From Pseudochryseolinea flava (lineage in GTDB: Bacteria; Bacteroidota; Bacteroidia; Cytophagales; Cyclobacteriaceae): a stretch of DNA of 64,000 nt. The stretch lies in assembly GCF_003286915.1 (NCBI RefSeq), contig NZ_QMFY01000001.1, positions 496,001 through 560,000 of the forward strand, read 5' to 3'. A model generated the notes under the pieces. It searched no databases and had not been told where the DNA came from. It was given only the letters and a program-made list of their open reading frames with translations. Below are positions 19,223-27,931 of the stretch, piece after piece. The position numbers and the translations under genes were made by a program. Numbering within the stretch: position 1 is the first letter of the stretch; each line of letters opens with the position of its first letter.

Positions 19223-21925
19223 ATGTGTCGCCTAAGCAGCCCGTTCTTGTGCATCATTGCATTGCTTTTCATCATGAACTTTCATCCCAGTGTTGCTCAG
19301 GTACTGCCCACTGGATTCAGTCGCGTTAGAATAGTAACTGGCATTAACAATCCCACGGCGATGGCATTCGCGCCTACATCAGATGGCCGCGTATTTGTAA
19401 CAGAGCAAGCCGGGAAACTTCGCGTCATTAAAAACAATGTTCTACTTCCGACACCTGCGCTTTCTCTCACGGTGAGCTCACCTGGAGAACGTGGACTTAC
19501 GGGTATTATTCTCGATCCAGACTTTTTGGTGAACCGTTATGTATATCTCTACTATTGCCTGCCCAATGGCGCCAATAATCGGATTAGCCGTTTTACATTC
19601 ACGGGCGACATTATTGATCCAACGTCAGAAGTTGTGATTCTCAACCTTGATCCTTTAGGGTCGGCCACCATTCACAACTCTGGGTGTATGCGTTTTTACA
19701 ATGGAAAACTGTTTGTTGCTGTCGGTGAAAACTCCGTGGGCGCCAATGCGCAAAATCTGGATAAGAATCTTGGCAAGTTGCTTCGCATCAATGCCGATGG
19801 GTCCATTCCCGAAGGCAACCCTTTTACGACAGGGTCAACACAACGTAGAAGTGTGTGGGCATACGGATTACGCAACCCATTTACATTCGATATTCAACAA
19901 TCGACTGGCAAAATTTACATTAACGACGTCGGTGGTTCTAAATGGGAAGAAATTAGTGACGCAACCGTGGGAGGAAGAAATTTTGGTTGGCCTGCCGTGG
20001 AAGGCAACGGCACAAATCCAGCTTATGTAAATCCCATTTTCGCATATGCCCATGGTGTCGGCGATGGCATCGGTTGTGCGATCACAGGCGGCGCATTTTA
20101 CAATCCGCAAACGTCGAATTATCCAGCGCAATATATTGGCAAATACTTCTTCCAAGATTTTTGTACCCATTGGATAAACTACCTCGACATTAACGCCAAC
20201 GGTACGGTTACACGCCGGTCATTCGGAACCGGTATCGGAAATAATACGGTTGGATTAAATATTAGTCCTGATGGTAACTTACACTACCTCGATCGCGGAT
20301 TAGGCACACTTTATAAAATCACATACAACGCTAATGGTGCACCCGCTATTGCCACCCAGCCTGCTCCCGCAAGTGTTTCTGCTGGACAACCCGCAAGTTT
20401 TACTGTAGTGGCCACGGGAAATTCGCTTCGGTATCAATGGCAAAAAAATAATGTAAACATCACAGGCGCCACCGCGGCAACCTATACCATCACCAATGCG
20501 CAACAAGCCGATGCGGGAAATTATCGCGTCATCGTTTCAAACACTGTGGGAAGTGTTACCAGTGCCAATGCACTCCTAACAGTTACCGCTTTCAATAATC
20601 CCCCTGTCGCTCAAATTACTGCTCCTGCAAATGGAAATCTTTACAGCGGCGGTGAAGTGATTTCGTTCAGCGGCACAGCGACGGACACTGAAGATGGTGT
20701 TTTACCCGCAAGTGCTTTCACATGGTTAGCGGTATTTCATCACGACACGCATAGTCACGACGGACCCCCTATTGCCACGGGTGTGAAAGCAGGTTCTTAC
20801 CCTATTGCTACCGTTGGCGAAGTATCCGATAATGTCTTCTACAGAATTTACTTGGTCGTGAAGGACAGCCAAGGATTGTCCGACTCAACGTTTGTAGATC
20901 TTCTTCCAAGAAAGTCAACGATTACTGTGGCGTCAGAACCATCGGGACTTCAGATTACACTCGATGGACAACCCGCTGTTGCACCCTTCTCCGACCTCGG
21001 TGTAGAAGGTGTCGAGCGCGTGATTGGCCCAGTGTCGCCACAGAATATGGCGGGACAAACTTTTGAATTCGACCGTTGGGCTCATGGTGGACCGGCAACA
21101 CAAACCATCATCACGCCAGTTGATGATGTGACCTACACAGCCATGTATCGCGTAACAGCAACTGGTGTTTTACGTGAACCGGAGAACCCCGTTACAACAG
21201 AAGCTGGACTTACTTACTATTACTATGAAGGTGTGTGGAATGCGCTTCCAGATTTTACAAGTCTTACTATCGTGAAGTCGGGGCCTATCGCCTCGGTTAA
21301 TCTTTGGCCCAAAAATCGCGATGATGATTACGCATTCAAATGGTCAGGGTATATTAATATTCCCGCAGATGGTGAGTGGACATTTTATACAGCATCCGAT
21401 GAAGGAAGTCAATTGCTCATTGGCGATAATGTTGTCGTCAACAACGATGGACTACATACCACACGCGAAGTTTCGGGGAAGGTCGGTTTAAAGAGAGGAA
21501 AGCATGCATTCAGTGTAACGTTTTTTGAAAGGCTTAACACCGCAAGCATCGCCGTTAGATGGGCGGGGCCTGGCGTGTCAAAACAAGTTATTGGTTCAAC
21601 TGCATTCTATAGAATTCCGACAACTGCGGCACCGACTGCGAGTCGTTTTTCAGCGGAAAATGTTGATGAAGAAACGACGGGCGTATATCCCAACCCTGCA
21701 CGTGCCGAGCTAAATGTAGAGGTGGTTGCTTCCCTCGGCGATGTCATCGATATTTCATTGGTAAACATCCATGGACAAGCTGTGAAAGCTTCTCAATTTC
21801 AAGCGCAACGTTCAGGAACGAACATCCTTACCACTGGCGTCGAAGAACTTAGTGATGGCATCTACCAAGTTATCGTTCAAACGCCAACAGGAACGCGCAG
21901 AACAAAAATTCTTGTCAGACGATAG
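19223..21925 (+). CDS. Secreted glucose/sorbosone-dehydrogenase-like protein with Ig, PA14 and T9SS domains
   Basis: A 900-residue exported protein. The start is the ATG at 19223 (MCRLSSPFLC), which gives a clean signal peptide; the frame upstream only has a TTG. Residues about 30-380 form a GSDH-type beta-propeller (VTEQAGKLRVI, GERGLTGIILDPDF, YGLRNPFTFD, HSGGCM-like HNSGCMRF), the fold of PQQ-dependent aldose dehydrogenases. Then come an Ig-like domain (about 385-465), a second beta-domain with HHDTHSHDGPP, and a PA14-like sugar-binding domain (about 675-800: WTFYTASDEGSQLLI). A T9SS sorting domain closes it (YPNPARAELN ... KILVRR). It probably acts on extracellular sugars; cofactor use is inferred from family only. 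Confidence 0.88.
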   Translation: MCRLSSPFLCIIALLFIMNFHPSVAQVLPTGFSRVRIVTGINNPTAMAFAPTSDGRVFVTEQAGKLRVIKNNVLLPTPALSLTVSSPGERGLTGIILDPDFLVNRYVYLYYCLPNGANNRISRFTFTGDIIDPTSEVVILNLDPLGSATIHNSGCMRFYNGKLFVAVGENSVGANAQNLDKNLGKLLRINADGSIPEGNPFTTGSTQRRSVWAYGLRNPFTFDIQQSTGKIYINDVGGSKWEEISDATVGGRNFGWPAVEGNGTNPAYVNPIFAYAHGVGDGIGCAITGGAFYNPQTSNYPAQYIGKYFFQDFCTHWINYLDINANGTVTRRSFGTGIGNNTVGLNISPDGNLHYLDRGLGTLYKITYNANGAPAIATQPAPASVSAGQPASFTVVATGNSLRYQWQKNNVNITGATAATYTITNAQQADAGNYRVIVSNTVGSVTSANALLTVTAFNNPPVAQITAPANGNLYSGGEVISFSGTATDTEDGVLPASAFTWLAVFHHDTHSHDGPPIATGVKAGSYPIATVGEVSDNVFYRIYLVVKDSQGLSDSTFVDLLPRKSTITVASEPSGLQITLDGQPAVAPFSDLGVEGVERVIGPVSPQNMAGQTFEFDRWAHGGPATQTIITPVDDVTYTAMYRVTATGVLREPENPVTTEAGLTYYYYEGVWNALPDFTSLTIVKSGPIASVNLWPKNRDDDYAFKWSGYINIPADGEWTFYTASDEGSQLLIGDNVVVNNDGLHTTREVSGKVGLKRGKHAFSVTFFERLNTASIAVRWAGPGVSKQVIGSTAFYRIPTTAAPTASRFSAENVDEETTGVYPNPARAELNVEVVASLGDVIDISLVNIHGQAVKASQFQAQRSGTNILTTGVEELSDGIYQVIVQTPTGTRRTKILVRR

Positions 21926-21933
21926 ATGAACAT

Positions 21934-21965
21934 ACTGCCTCGGAAATCCCGTCGCCCGAGGCAGT
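21934..21965 (+). terminator. Hairpin terminator after the GSDH-like gene
   Basis: Perfect 10-bp stem ACTGCCTCGG (21934-21943) / CCGAGGCAGT (21956-21965) with a 12-nt loop, starting 9 bp after the stop codon. The following run (CTCTTGTT) is only moderately T-rich. Confidence 0.65.
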
Positions 21966-22149
21966 CTCTTGTTGAAAGCAACATTGTATTTGTCTAACAA
22001 ACCATTCACCGAACTCGGCTCTTGAGTCAATTCATCAAACATTTTTTTGTATAAACTGTCGACGCCCTTGTCCAACCCGACGTATCGGATTTTTCGACTT
22101 GTATCTTGGCTTAGGAATTTAGTACTTTGTTTGACGAAAAAACTACACC

Positions 22150-22503
22150 GTGAAAATTTTAATCGTTGATGACGAATCGTTAGACCTCTTCATTGCAAAA
22201 AAACTGTTAGGCCTTGAATTCGAAGTGGAAGGATTTACTTCCTTACAAGAAACTGTTGCGTGGGCAAAGTCGAATCAGTTTGATGTGGTACTCGTTGATT
22301 ACTACCTCGGCCCAGGAATCTTCGCACACCATGTCCTCAAAGAATTGCTCGCGTTGAGAAATAAGAATTATAAGGCATTTGTTCTTTCGAACCACGTCGA
22401 CGACAATCAATCCCGTGAATTAAGGGCAGCAGGCTTTGATGACATCATCTACAAACCATTGACGCTCGATAAATTTAAAGATTATTTGAAGGGTATTCAC
22501 TGA
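22150..22503 (+). CDS. Single-domain response regulator (CheY-like receiver)
   Basis: A 117-residue stand-alone receiver. It starts with GTG at 22150; no ATG is available before the conserved MKILIVDDE. The acidic pair is D7/D8, the phosphoacceptor D50 is in VLVDYYLG, the switch Ser is in VLSNH, and the conserved lysine is in YKPL. There is no output domain, so it acts by binding a partner, perhaps one of the orphan kinases at 7.6-11.2 kb. It converges on dinB with one base between stop codons. Confidence 0.88.
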   Translation: MKILIVDDESLDLFIAKKLLGLEFEVEGFTSLQETVAWAKSNQFDVVLVDYYLGPGIFAHHVLKELLALRNKNYKAFVLSNHVDDNQSRELRAAGFDDIIYKPLTLDKFKDYLKGIH

Positions 22504-22504
22504 T

Positions 22505-23623
22505 CTATAGATCATCATCGGTGAAGAGATAAAGTTGATCTTCGAAACCTTTGATCGTCGGCGCAAGGTTAAAATTCGAGAGCGAAATCCCCAATAAACG
22601 CACACGCACTGCTTCTGTGTCCGTAGCCATTAAAAGTTGACGTGCTGTTTCAGCAATCACATCTTTATCGTTTGTTCCGATCGGAAAAGATTGACTTCGC
22701 GTTACTTGTGAAAAGTCAGAATACTTTATTTTCAAGGTAATAGTTCTCCCCTTGAGATTCCGTTTCTCTAAACGATCATGCACGGTAGCGGCAAGTTTCT
22801 CAAGCTCCTCAACCATGTATTGCGTTTCTTTTAAATCATAGGGAAAAGTATCTTCAGCGCCGACGGATTTAATTTCCCGATGGGGTTGCACGGCACGATC
22901 GTCAATGCCTCTTACGATCTTATAGAAAAAACGACCTGACTTCCCGAAGTAGCGCGTCAAATCCGACTCTGAAAGTTTTTTTAGATCTGCGCCCGTATGA
23001 ATTCCCATACGTTTCATTTTGTCGGCAGTGACTTTACCCACGCCAAAAAATTTTTCTACCGGGAGCGACTCCATAAACGAAACAATCTTAGAAGGTCCGA
23101 TAAAAGTTAAACCATCCGGTTTCTGCATGTCGGACGCGATCTTCGCGACAAACTTACTAACAGAAACACCCGCTGACGCCGTGAGGTGAAGTTCATCTTT
23201 GATCGATTGCTTTATCAACTTCGCGATATCGATGGCGGAACCGATATTCAACTTGTCTACGGTAACATCGAGATACGCTTCATCGAGGGAGAGCGGCTCG
23301 ATGAGATCTGTGTAACGCGAAAAAATTTCTCTAATCTTTCCTGACACTTCTTTGTACACCTCAAACCGCGGTCGAACAAAGATCAACTGCGGGCATAATT
23401 CCTTCGCACGTCGTGATGGCATTGCTGAACGCACACCATACTTTCGAGCTTCATAGCTAGCCGTCGCGATAACACCACCCCTGCCCTCGGGAGATCCGCC
23501 GACAGCGATAGGTTTACCTTTATACTCAGGATTGTCACGTTGTTCGATAGACGCGTAGTATGCGTCCATGTCGATATGAATGATCTTTCGAAGCGTCGGT
23601 TTATCTGAAGGCACCTCTTCCAT
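22505..23623 (-). CDS. dinB: DNA polymerase IV (Y-family)
   Basis: A 372-residue Y-family translesion polymerase, which copies past damaged bases without proofreading. The palm has HIDMDAYYASIEQRD (metal-binding D near residue 18) and SLDEAYLDV (second catalytic acidic pair). The fingers segment is YEARKYGVRSAMPS, the thumb helix-hairpin-helix is VEKFFGVGKVTADKMKRMG, and a little-finger domain ends at about 350. The C-terminus ends LYLFTDDDL; the usual QLxLF beta-clamp peptide may be represented by DQLYLF. The length is normal for DinB. No LexA-like box was identified upstream. Confidence 0.95.
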   Translation of the reverse strand: MEEVPSDKPTLRKIIHIDMDAYYASIEQRDNPEYKGKPIAVGGSPEGRGGVIATASYEARKYGVRSAMPSRRAKELCPQLIFVRPRFEVYKEVSGKIREIFSRYTDLIEPLSLDEAYLDVTVDKLNIGSAIDIAKLIKQSIKDELHLTASAGVSVSKFVAKIASDMQKPDGLTFIGPSKIVSFMESLPVEKFFGVGKVTADKMKRMGIHTGADLKKLSESDLTRYFGKSGRFFYKIVRGIDDRAVQPHREIKSVGAEDTFPYDLKETQYMVEELEKLAATVHDRLEKRNLKGRTITLKIKYSDFSQVTRSQSFPIGTNDKDVIAETARQLLMATDTEAVRVRLLGISLSNFNLAPTIKGFEDQLYLFTDDDL

Positions 23624-23643
23624 GACCGATCAAACTGGATTGG

Positions 23644-23937
23644 TTACTCGAAGGTTGCAATCATGGGAAAACTCTCGAACTTGTTCACACCATGTTTCAC
23701 ACTTGGATCATTTGCTTCGATGGCCGCGAGTTGACTTTCGTCGTCGATGCGAACAATCGCCACACCGTAAACACCAGCAGGATCGAGCACCGGACCGAAC
23801 GTAATACAGATGCCTTTTTGAATTAACACCTTCCAATAAAAAATATGCTCTTGCATAATCGCTTTTTCAGCATCGGTCATATCATGCGCAAACGTTGATC
23901 GCGGAGGAATCAACTTCATAAAAAATGTTTTCTTCAT
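23644..23937 (-). CDS. YciI-like protein
   Basis: A 97-residue protein of the YCII (dimeric alpha/beta-barrel) family. Recognisable parts are the opening strand FFMKLIPPRSTF, the helix with MTDAEKAIMQEHIFYW, the central FGPVLDPAGVYGVAIV strand and the closing helix DDESQLAAIEANDPSV. YciI-like domains may have ligase- or lyase-like activity through a conserved His/Asp; the substrate is unknown. It sits 20 bp upstream of dinB on the same strand and may share its transcript. Confidence 0.8.
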   Translation of the reverse strand: MKKTFFMKLIPPRSTFAHDMTDAEKAIMQEHIFYWKVLIQKGICITFGPVLDPAGVYGVAIVRIDDESQLAAIEANDPSVKHGVNKFESFPMIATFE

Positions 23938-23981
23938 TGGCGATTAATTTCTGGAAAAGAATGAGCCATCGATGTGGCGCT

Positions 23982-25361
23982 TTATTTTGGAAGTCTAAAC
24001 CGAACCTTCACCCTCATTTTGCCAGCAACCGGTTCGCCACCTTTGCGTGTGGGAGTCCATTTCGGTCCATTTTTTATCAAACGCATCACTTCGTCATCAC
24101 AACCATAACCGATGCCGCGCACCACACGGAAATCGGATAAATCTCCTGATGCTTGCACTGTAAATTGAATTGTGACTTTACCTTCAATTTCATTGGTTAA
24201 AGCTTGCTGTGGATAACGCATATTACCTTCCAGATACTTCTTAAACTCAGCACGTCCGCCCATTGGTGTCGCAAACTCCAATCGATCTGGATCCTCTTCT
24301 ACTTTTTCTGCGCCGTATCCGACAACAACAATTTCGTTTAACTGCGTCATGTCATTTACCATCGCAACGTTCACCTCGTTTTCTTGATTCACTTTCACTT
24401 CTTTGCTTTCCATCCCTATGAAAGAGAAAACCAAACTTGGATTAATTTCATCGACGTTCAACTTGTAGTTTCCTTCACCATCTGTTACCGTTCCATAGTT
24501 TGTTCCTTTCACCAATACATTTACGCCAGGCAAACCATCGCCATCTTCCGCGTCAGTTACTTTACCGATAATCACTTGCGTTGACCCATCAGCCGATGGT
24601 AACTGAGTTGCGTAACCTCTAATCGTAATTTGATCTGGTGATTGTTCCGTTTCTGCTTTCGCTTTCTTCGATTCGTGAATTATTCCAGAATTAGATCGAC
24701 TTGCCGGAGCAATCTCATCATCAGATGTACGTCCAGCAAGTGACTCAACTGGTTTTGGTTCGAGCGTCAATGTAGAATCGCTTGCAATTTGATCATGAGC
24801 AGGTGGTGCAGCTGCTACTGGTTCACGATCGTTTTCTCGAACTGCGAGTTCTGCCGCGACATCTTTCTGTAGATCAGCTTCAGCCATACGTTTATCCTGT
24901 AGAGAATACGAACGTGCTAGAGGCTTCGTATCCGCGAAAAACGTGTCGGGAACAACCGCAGAAGGTTGAGCGGCATTATTCTGGGGAGCAAGTGACTCCT
25001 TCTTATGTTCTTCTGACGGCTTTTGCTTCGTTGCTTCGTTCTTCGAAAGCAATTGGTCTTCGTTATCTGTAAACTGCCAGACCACAAACGAGCCTATTAT
25101 CACCAGCAACAACCCTGCGGCTATACGCAACGTCCAGGTCCAAAGCGGAATAACTTTTGGCTTATGCTCTACACGTTGCTGCAGTGATTTTTGAAGCGTG
25201 CTTAAATCAGCTGCCCATTCCTGTACATCGATGGAAGAAGCACCTTCCAACGCTTCGGCTAGGAAAGGATCTTGAAGCGCTTTCCGTTCCAAGGCATTCC
25301 GTTCGGCATAAGACAATTCGCCGCGCAAGTACTTATCGATATCGTCTTTCAAGTCACGCAT
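23982..25361 (-). CDS. Anti-sigma-like transmembrane protein with CarboxypepD_reg and TonB C-terminal domains
   Basis: A 459-residue protein translationally coupled to the ECF sigma gene upstream (8-bp overlap). The cytoplasmic N-terminus (1-65: DIDKYLRGELSYAERNALER) resembles the anti-sigma region of Bacteroidota regulators. One membrane helix (about 73-95) is followed by a long disordered periplasmic linker. A CarboxypepD_reg-like beta domain (about 262-340, GLPGVNVLVKGTNYGTVTD) leads to the motif LNEIVVVGYGAEK, the form found before the plug of SusC-like receptors. The last 90 residues are a TonB C-terminal domain (FKKYLEGNMRYPQQA ... GKVTIQFTV). It likely links an envelope signal to the sigma factor, possibly by binding TonB-box-like peptides. 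Confidence 0.82.
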   Translation of the reverse strand: MRDLKDDIDKYLRGELSYAERNALERKALQDPFLAEALEGASSIDVQEWAADLSTLQKSLQQRVEHKPKVIPLWTWTLRIAAGLLLVIIGSFVVWQFTDNEDQLLSKNEATKQKPSEEHKKESLAPQNNAAQPSAVVPDTFFADTKPLARSYSLQDKRMAEADLQKDVAAELAVRENDREPVAAAPPAHDQIASDSTLTLEPKPVESLAGRTSDDEIAPASRSNSGIIHESKKAKAETEQSPDQITIRGYATQLPSADGSTQVIIGKVTDAEDGDGLPGVNVLVKGTNYGTVTDGEGNYKLNVDEINPSLVFSFIGMESKEVKVNQENEVNVAMVNDMTQLNEIVVVGYGAEKVEEDPDRLEFATPMGGRAEFKKYLEGNMRYPQQALTNEIEGKVTIQFTVQASGDLSDFRVVRGIGYGCDDEVMRLIKNGPKWTPTRKGGEPVAGKMRVKVRFRLPK

Positions 25362-25914
25362 TTTTTTCCATGCAGATCTTTAAATTACGTTTCCCATTTT
25401 GAATGTAGCTCTTCACCTTATTGTCGTCATATCCCGTGAGCGCCGAAATTTCACGATAACACTTTTGCTCCAAATAGAACAGCTGCACACACTGTTTTTG
25501 TTCGGCCACGAGCGTTCCCATGCAATCTTCCAATTTACTGAGGTTTGACTCCAATTCCGGCTCCTCACCAGGATGCTCAGTGGCGTCATTTTCCATAAGC
25601 AACGGAGAAATTTCTTCAAAATTTTTCCCCTTTCGTGCCCGAAGCTGCATTAAACAATGATTTTTCGCCATTACGTACACCCATGCCCGGAAATTAGCCA
25701 CTTCATGCTGATGTAGACTGGTGGCCAGCTTTTCGAAAAGTTGCATCGTAGCATCCTTACTTTCGTCGCGATCTTTCAAGTATTTCAAGCAAACGCCGTA
25801 TACCATGCTCATATAGCGGTTATACAACACACCCAAAACGGCGAGATCACGGCCCGCTTTGTACTGCTGCAAAAGCGCTGAGTCTGTTTTTATATCGAGG
25901 CGATCCGAAGACAT
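25354..25914 (-). CDS. ECF-type sigma-70 factor
   Basis: A 186-residue extracytoplasmic-function sigma factor. A longer open frame exists up to 26262, but the conserved protein starts at the ATG at 25914 (MSSDRLDIK). Region 2 is LYNRYMSMVYGVCLKYLKD ... NFRAWVYVMAKNHCL, and region 4 has LFYLEQKCYREISALTGYDDNKVKSYIQNGKRNL, the helix-turn-helix for the -35 box. The 3' end overlaps the start of the anti-sigma/TonB-like gene by 8 bp, so the two are made together. It is divergent from the VWA gene (87-bp gap), which is an obvious candidate target. Confidence 0.92.
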   Translation of the reverse strand: MSSDRLDIKTDSALLQQYKAGRDLAVLGVLYNRYMSMVYGVCLKYLKDRDESKDATMQLFEKLATSLHQHEVANFRAWVYVMAKNHCLMQLRARKGKNFEEISPLLMENDATEHPGEEPELESNLSKLEDCMGTLVAEQKQCVQLFYLEQKCYREISALTGYDDNKVKSYIQNGKRNLKICMEKNA

Positions 25915-26001
25915 GAAAACGAAAAATAAAAAAAATATCGAACAGTCTATGGAATTCTTTCGACGGGAGCATCCATTACAAAATAAATCACCGACTGACC
26001 A

Positions 26002-27873
26002 ATGAGAACATTCATATTGATGATGACTATGCTGTTGTGTTACACGGCAGGCATCGCGCAAGAGACACGGAATATTACCGGCAAAGTGACTAATGAAAAC
26101 GGTGACGCACTTACCGGTGTATGCGTTGTCGTGAAAGGCACCACGTATGGAATTGCTACCAACGCGGAAGGGATGTTCACGCTCACCGTATCCACATCGC
26201 CGACAACATTGATTTTTTCTTTCGTCGGATTCATTACGCAAGAAATTGAAGTGAAAGAACACACAATGGTTAATGTCGTCTTAAAAGAAGAAATCACAAC
26301 GTTACAAGAGATCGTCGTCGTGGGCTACGCCGAACAAAAAGTATCTAACTACAATGCGGCAGCAGTATCATCAAAACCCAACAAAGGCGAACGCCGAAGA
26401 GCAGCCGCCCAAGCCAATAAGTTTTCAATTGCCGATGCTGTTCCTGAAGACTTTAACACTGAAGAATACGATGGTATCAACGAAAATATTTTTCATGGTG
26501 CGTTACAAAATCCACTTTCGACATTTTCCATTGATGTTGACGCTGCGTCGTATAGCAATGTAAGGCGTTTCATCAATCTTGGACAACGGCCTCCCAAAGA
26601 TGCCGTGAGGATTGAAGAAATGGTAAATTACTTCAACTATGATTACGCTAAACCGAAAGATGAAGCTCCTTTTGCCGTTCATACAGAAATCTCAACTGCG
26701 CCATGGAACAGCAAACATCGATTGGTCTCGATCGGTCTTCAAGGGAAACAAATTCCAACGAAAGATCTTCCCGCTTCCAACCTGGTGTTTCTCATTGACG
26801 TATCCGGATCGATGAGCGATGCTAATAAGTTACCTTTATTAAAGTCGTCGTTCACCATGCTTGTGCAGGCATTACGAGAAGAAGATTTTGTTTCAATCGT
26901 TGTCTATGCAGGTGCCGCTGGTCTCGTATTAGAACCTACTTCCGGTGCCGAAAAGAATAAAATTATAGAAGCGCTAGATCGTCTTGAAGCTGGAGGATCT
27001 ACAGCAGGTGGTGAAGGTATTAATCTCGCCTACGATATCGCAAAGAAACATTTTAAGAAAGACGGAAACAACCGTGTGATCTTGGCTACCGATGGTGACT
27101 TTAACGTTGGCGAGTCGAGCAACGCATCCATGGAAGAGCTGATAGAAGAGAAAAGAAAAGAAGGTGTATTTCTAACGGTGTTGGGTTATGGCATGGGCAA
27201 CTATAAAGATTCGAAGATGGAAACGTTGGCGGATAAAGGAAATGGCAACTATGCATACATCGACAACCTGACAGAGGCGCGAAAAGTATTGGTGAATGAG
27301 TTCGGCGGAACACTCTTCACCATTGCAAAAGATGTGAAACTTCAAATCGAATTCAATCCCACAAAAGTTCAAGCGTATCGATTGATTGGATACGAAAACA
27401 GAGCAATTAAAGACGAAGACTTCAACAACGATAAAAAAGATGCTGGCGAATTAGGATCTGGACACACAGTCACGGCACTGTATGAAATCATCCCTGTAGA
27501 TGTACAAAGTGATTTCTACAAAGTTGATCGTTTGAAATATCAAACAACAAAAATAACAGACGAAGCAAAAAAATCGGGAGAGTTAATGACAATCAAACTA
27601 CGTTATAAGAAACCTAATGAAGAGACGAGCGCATTAATGGTTCATTCGTTAATTGATTCTGACACAGAATTATCTCGCACGAGTGACAATTTCAGGTGGT
27701 CAGCATCGGTGGCTGCATTCGGCATGCTCCTTCGTGAATCGGAGTATGTTAAAAATTTCAGCTATCATGATGTTGTGGAACTTGCACAGTCAGCAAGAGG
27801 GAAAGATAACGAAGGCTATCGCATTGAATTTATCAACATGGTGAAGGCATTTGGGCCGATCGCGCGCAAATAG
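26002..27873 (+). CDS. YfbK-like VWA protein with CarboxypepD_reg domain
   Basis: A 623-residue exported protein. A signal peptide (1-19) is followed by a CarboxypepD_reg-like domain (about 23-100, ALTGVCVVVKGTTYG) and the TonB-box-like motif LQEIVVVGYAEQK. The YfbK-type N-region begins near 165 (PLSTFSIDVDAASYSNVRRF). The VWA domain (about 255-430) has MIDAS residues DVSGS and a later TDGDF. The YfbK C-terminal beta region closes it. There is no beta-barrel, so it is not a receptor. The module shared with the divergent anti-sigma/TonB protein suggests a common complex in the periplasm. The role is unknown; VWA domains bind proteins through Mg2+. Confidence 0.88.
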   Translation: MRTFILMMTMLLCYTAGIAQETRNITGKVTNENGDALTGVCVVVKGTTYGIATNAEGMFTLTVSTSPTTLIFSFVGFITQEIEVKEHTMVNVVLKEEITTLQEIVVVGYAEQKVSNYNAAAVSSKPNKGERRRAAAQANKFSIADAVPEDFNTEEYDGINENIFHGALQNPLSTFSIDVDAASYSNVRRFINLGQRPPKDAVRIEEMVNYFNYDYAKPKDEAPFAVHTEISTAPWNSKHRLVSIGLQGKQIPTKDLPASNLVFLIDVSGSMSDANKLPLLKSSFTMLVQALREEDFVSIVVYAGAAGLVLEPTSGAEKNKIIEALDRLEAGGSTAGGEGINLAYDIAKKHFKKDGNNRVILATDGDFNVGESSNASMEELIEEKRKEGVFLTVLGYGMGNYKDSKMETLADKGNGNYAYIDNLTEARKVLVNEFGGTLFTIAKDVKLQIEFNPTKVQAYRLIGYENRAIKDEDFNNDKKDAGELGSGHTVTALYEIIPVDVQSDFYKVDRLKYQTTKITDEAKKSGELMTIKLRYKKPNEETSALMVHSLIDSDTELSRTSDNFRWSASVAAFGMLLRESEYVKNFSYHDVVELAQSARGKDNEGYRIEFINMVKAFGPIARK

Positions 27874-27886
27874 TTACGAAGGGAAT

Positions 27887-27922
27887 AATGGTTCACAAAG
27901 TGATGTTGCTTTGTGAACCATT
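27887..27922. terminator. Strong hairpin between convergent genes
   Basis: Perfect 14-bp stem: AATGGTTCACAAAG (27887-27900) pairs with its complement at 27909-27922, loop 8 nt. There is no clear U-run on either side. It lies 13 bp after the VWA stop and 9 bp before the end of the glycosyltransferase gene, so it probably serves both. Confidence 0.7.
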
Positions 27923-27931
27923 GTAGCACCA

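Noticed and set aside
21812-22075. 87-codon minus-strand frame after the GSDH-like gene
   Set aside because: It overlaps the coding end and its terminator; no family pattern.
25915-26262. Longer N-terminus of the ECF sigma factor
   Set aside because: The extension overlaps the VWA gene start on the opposite strand; region 1/2 spacing fits the start at 25914.
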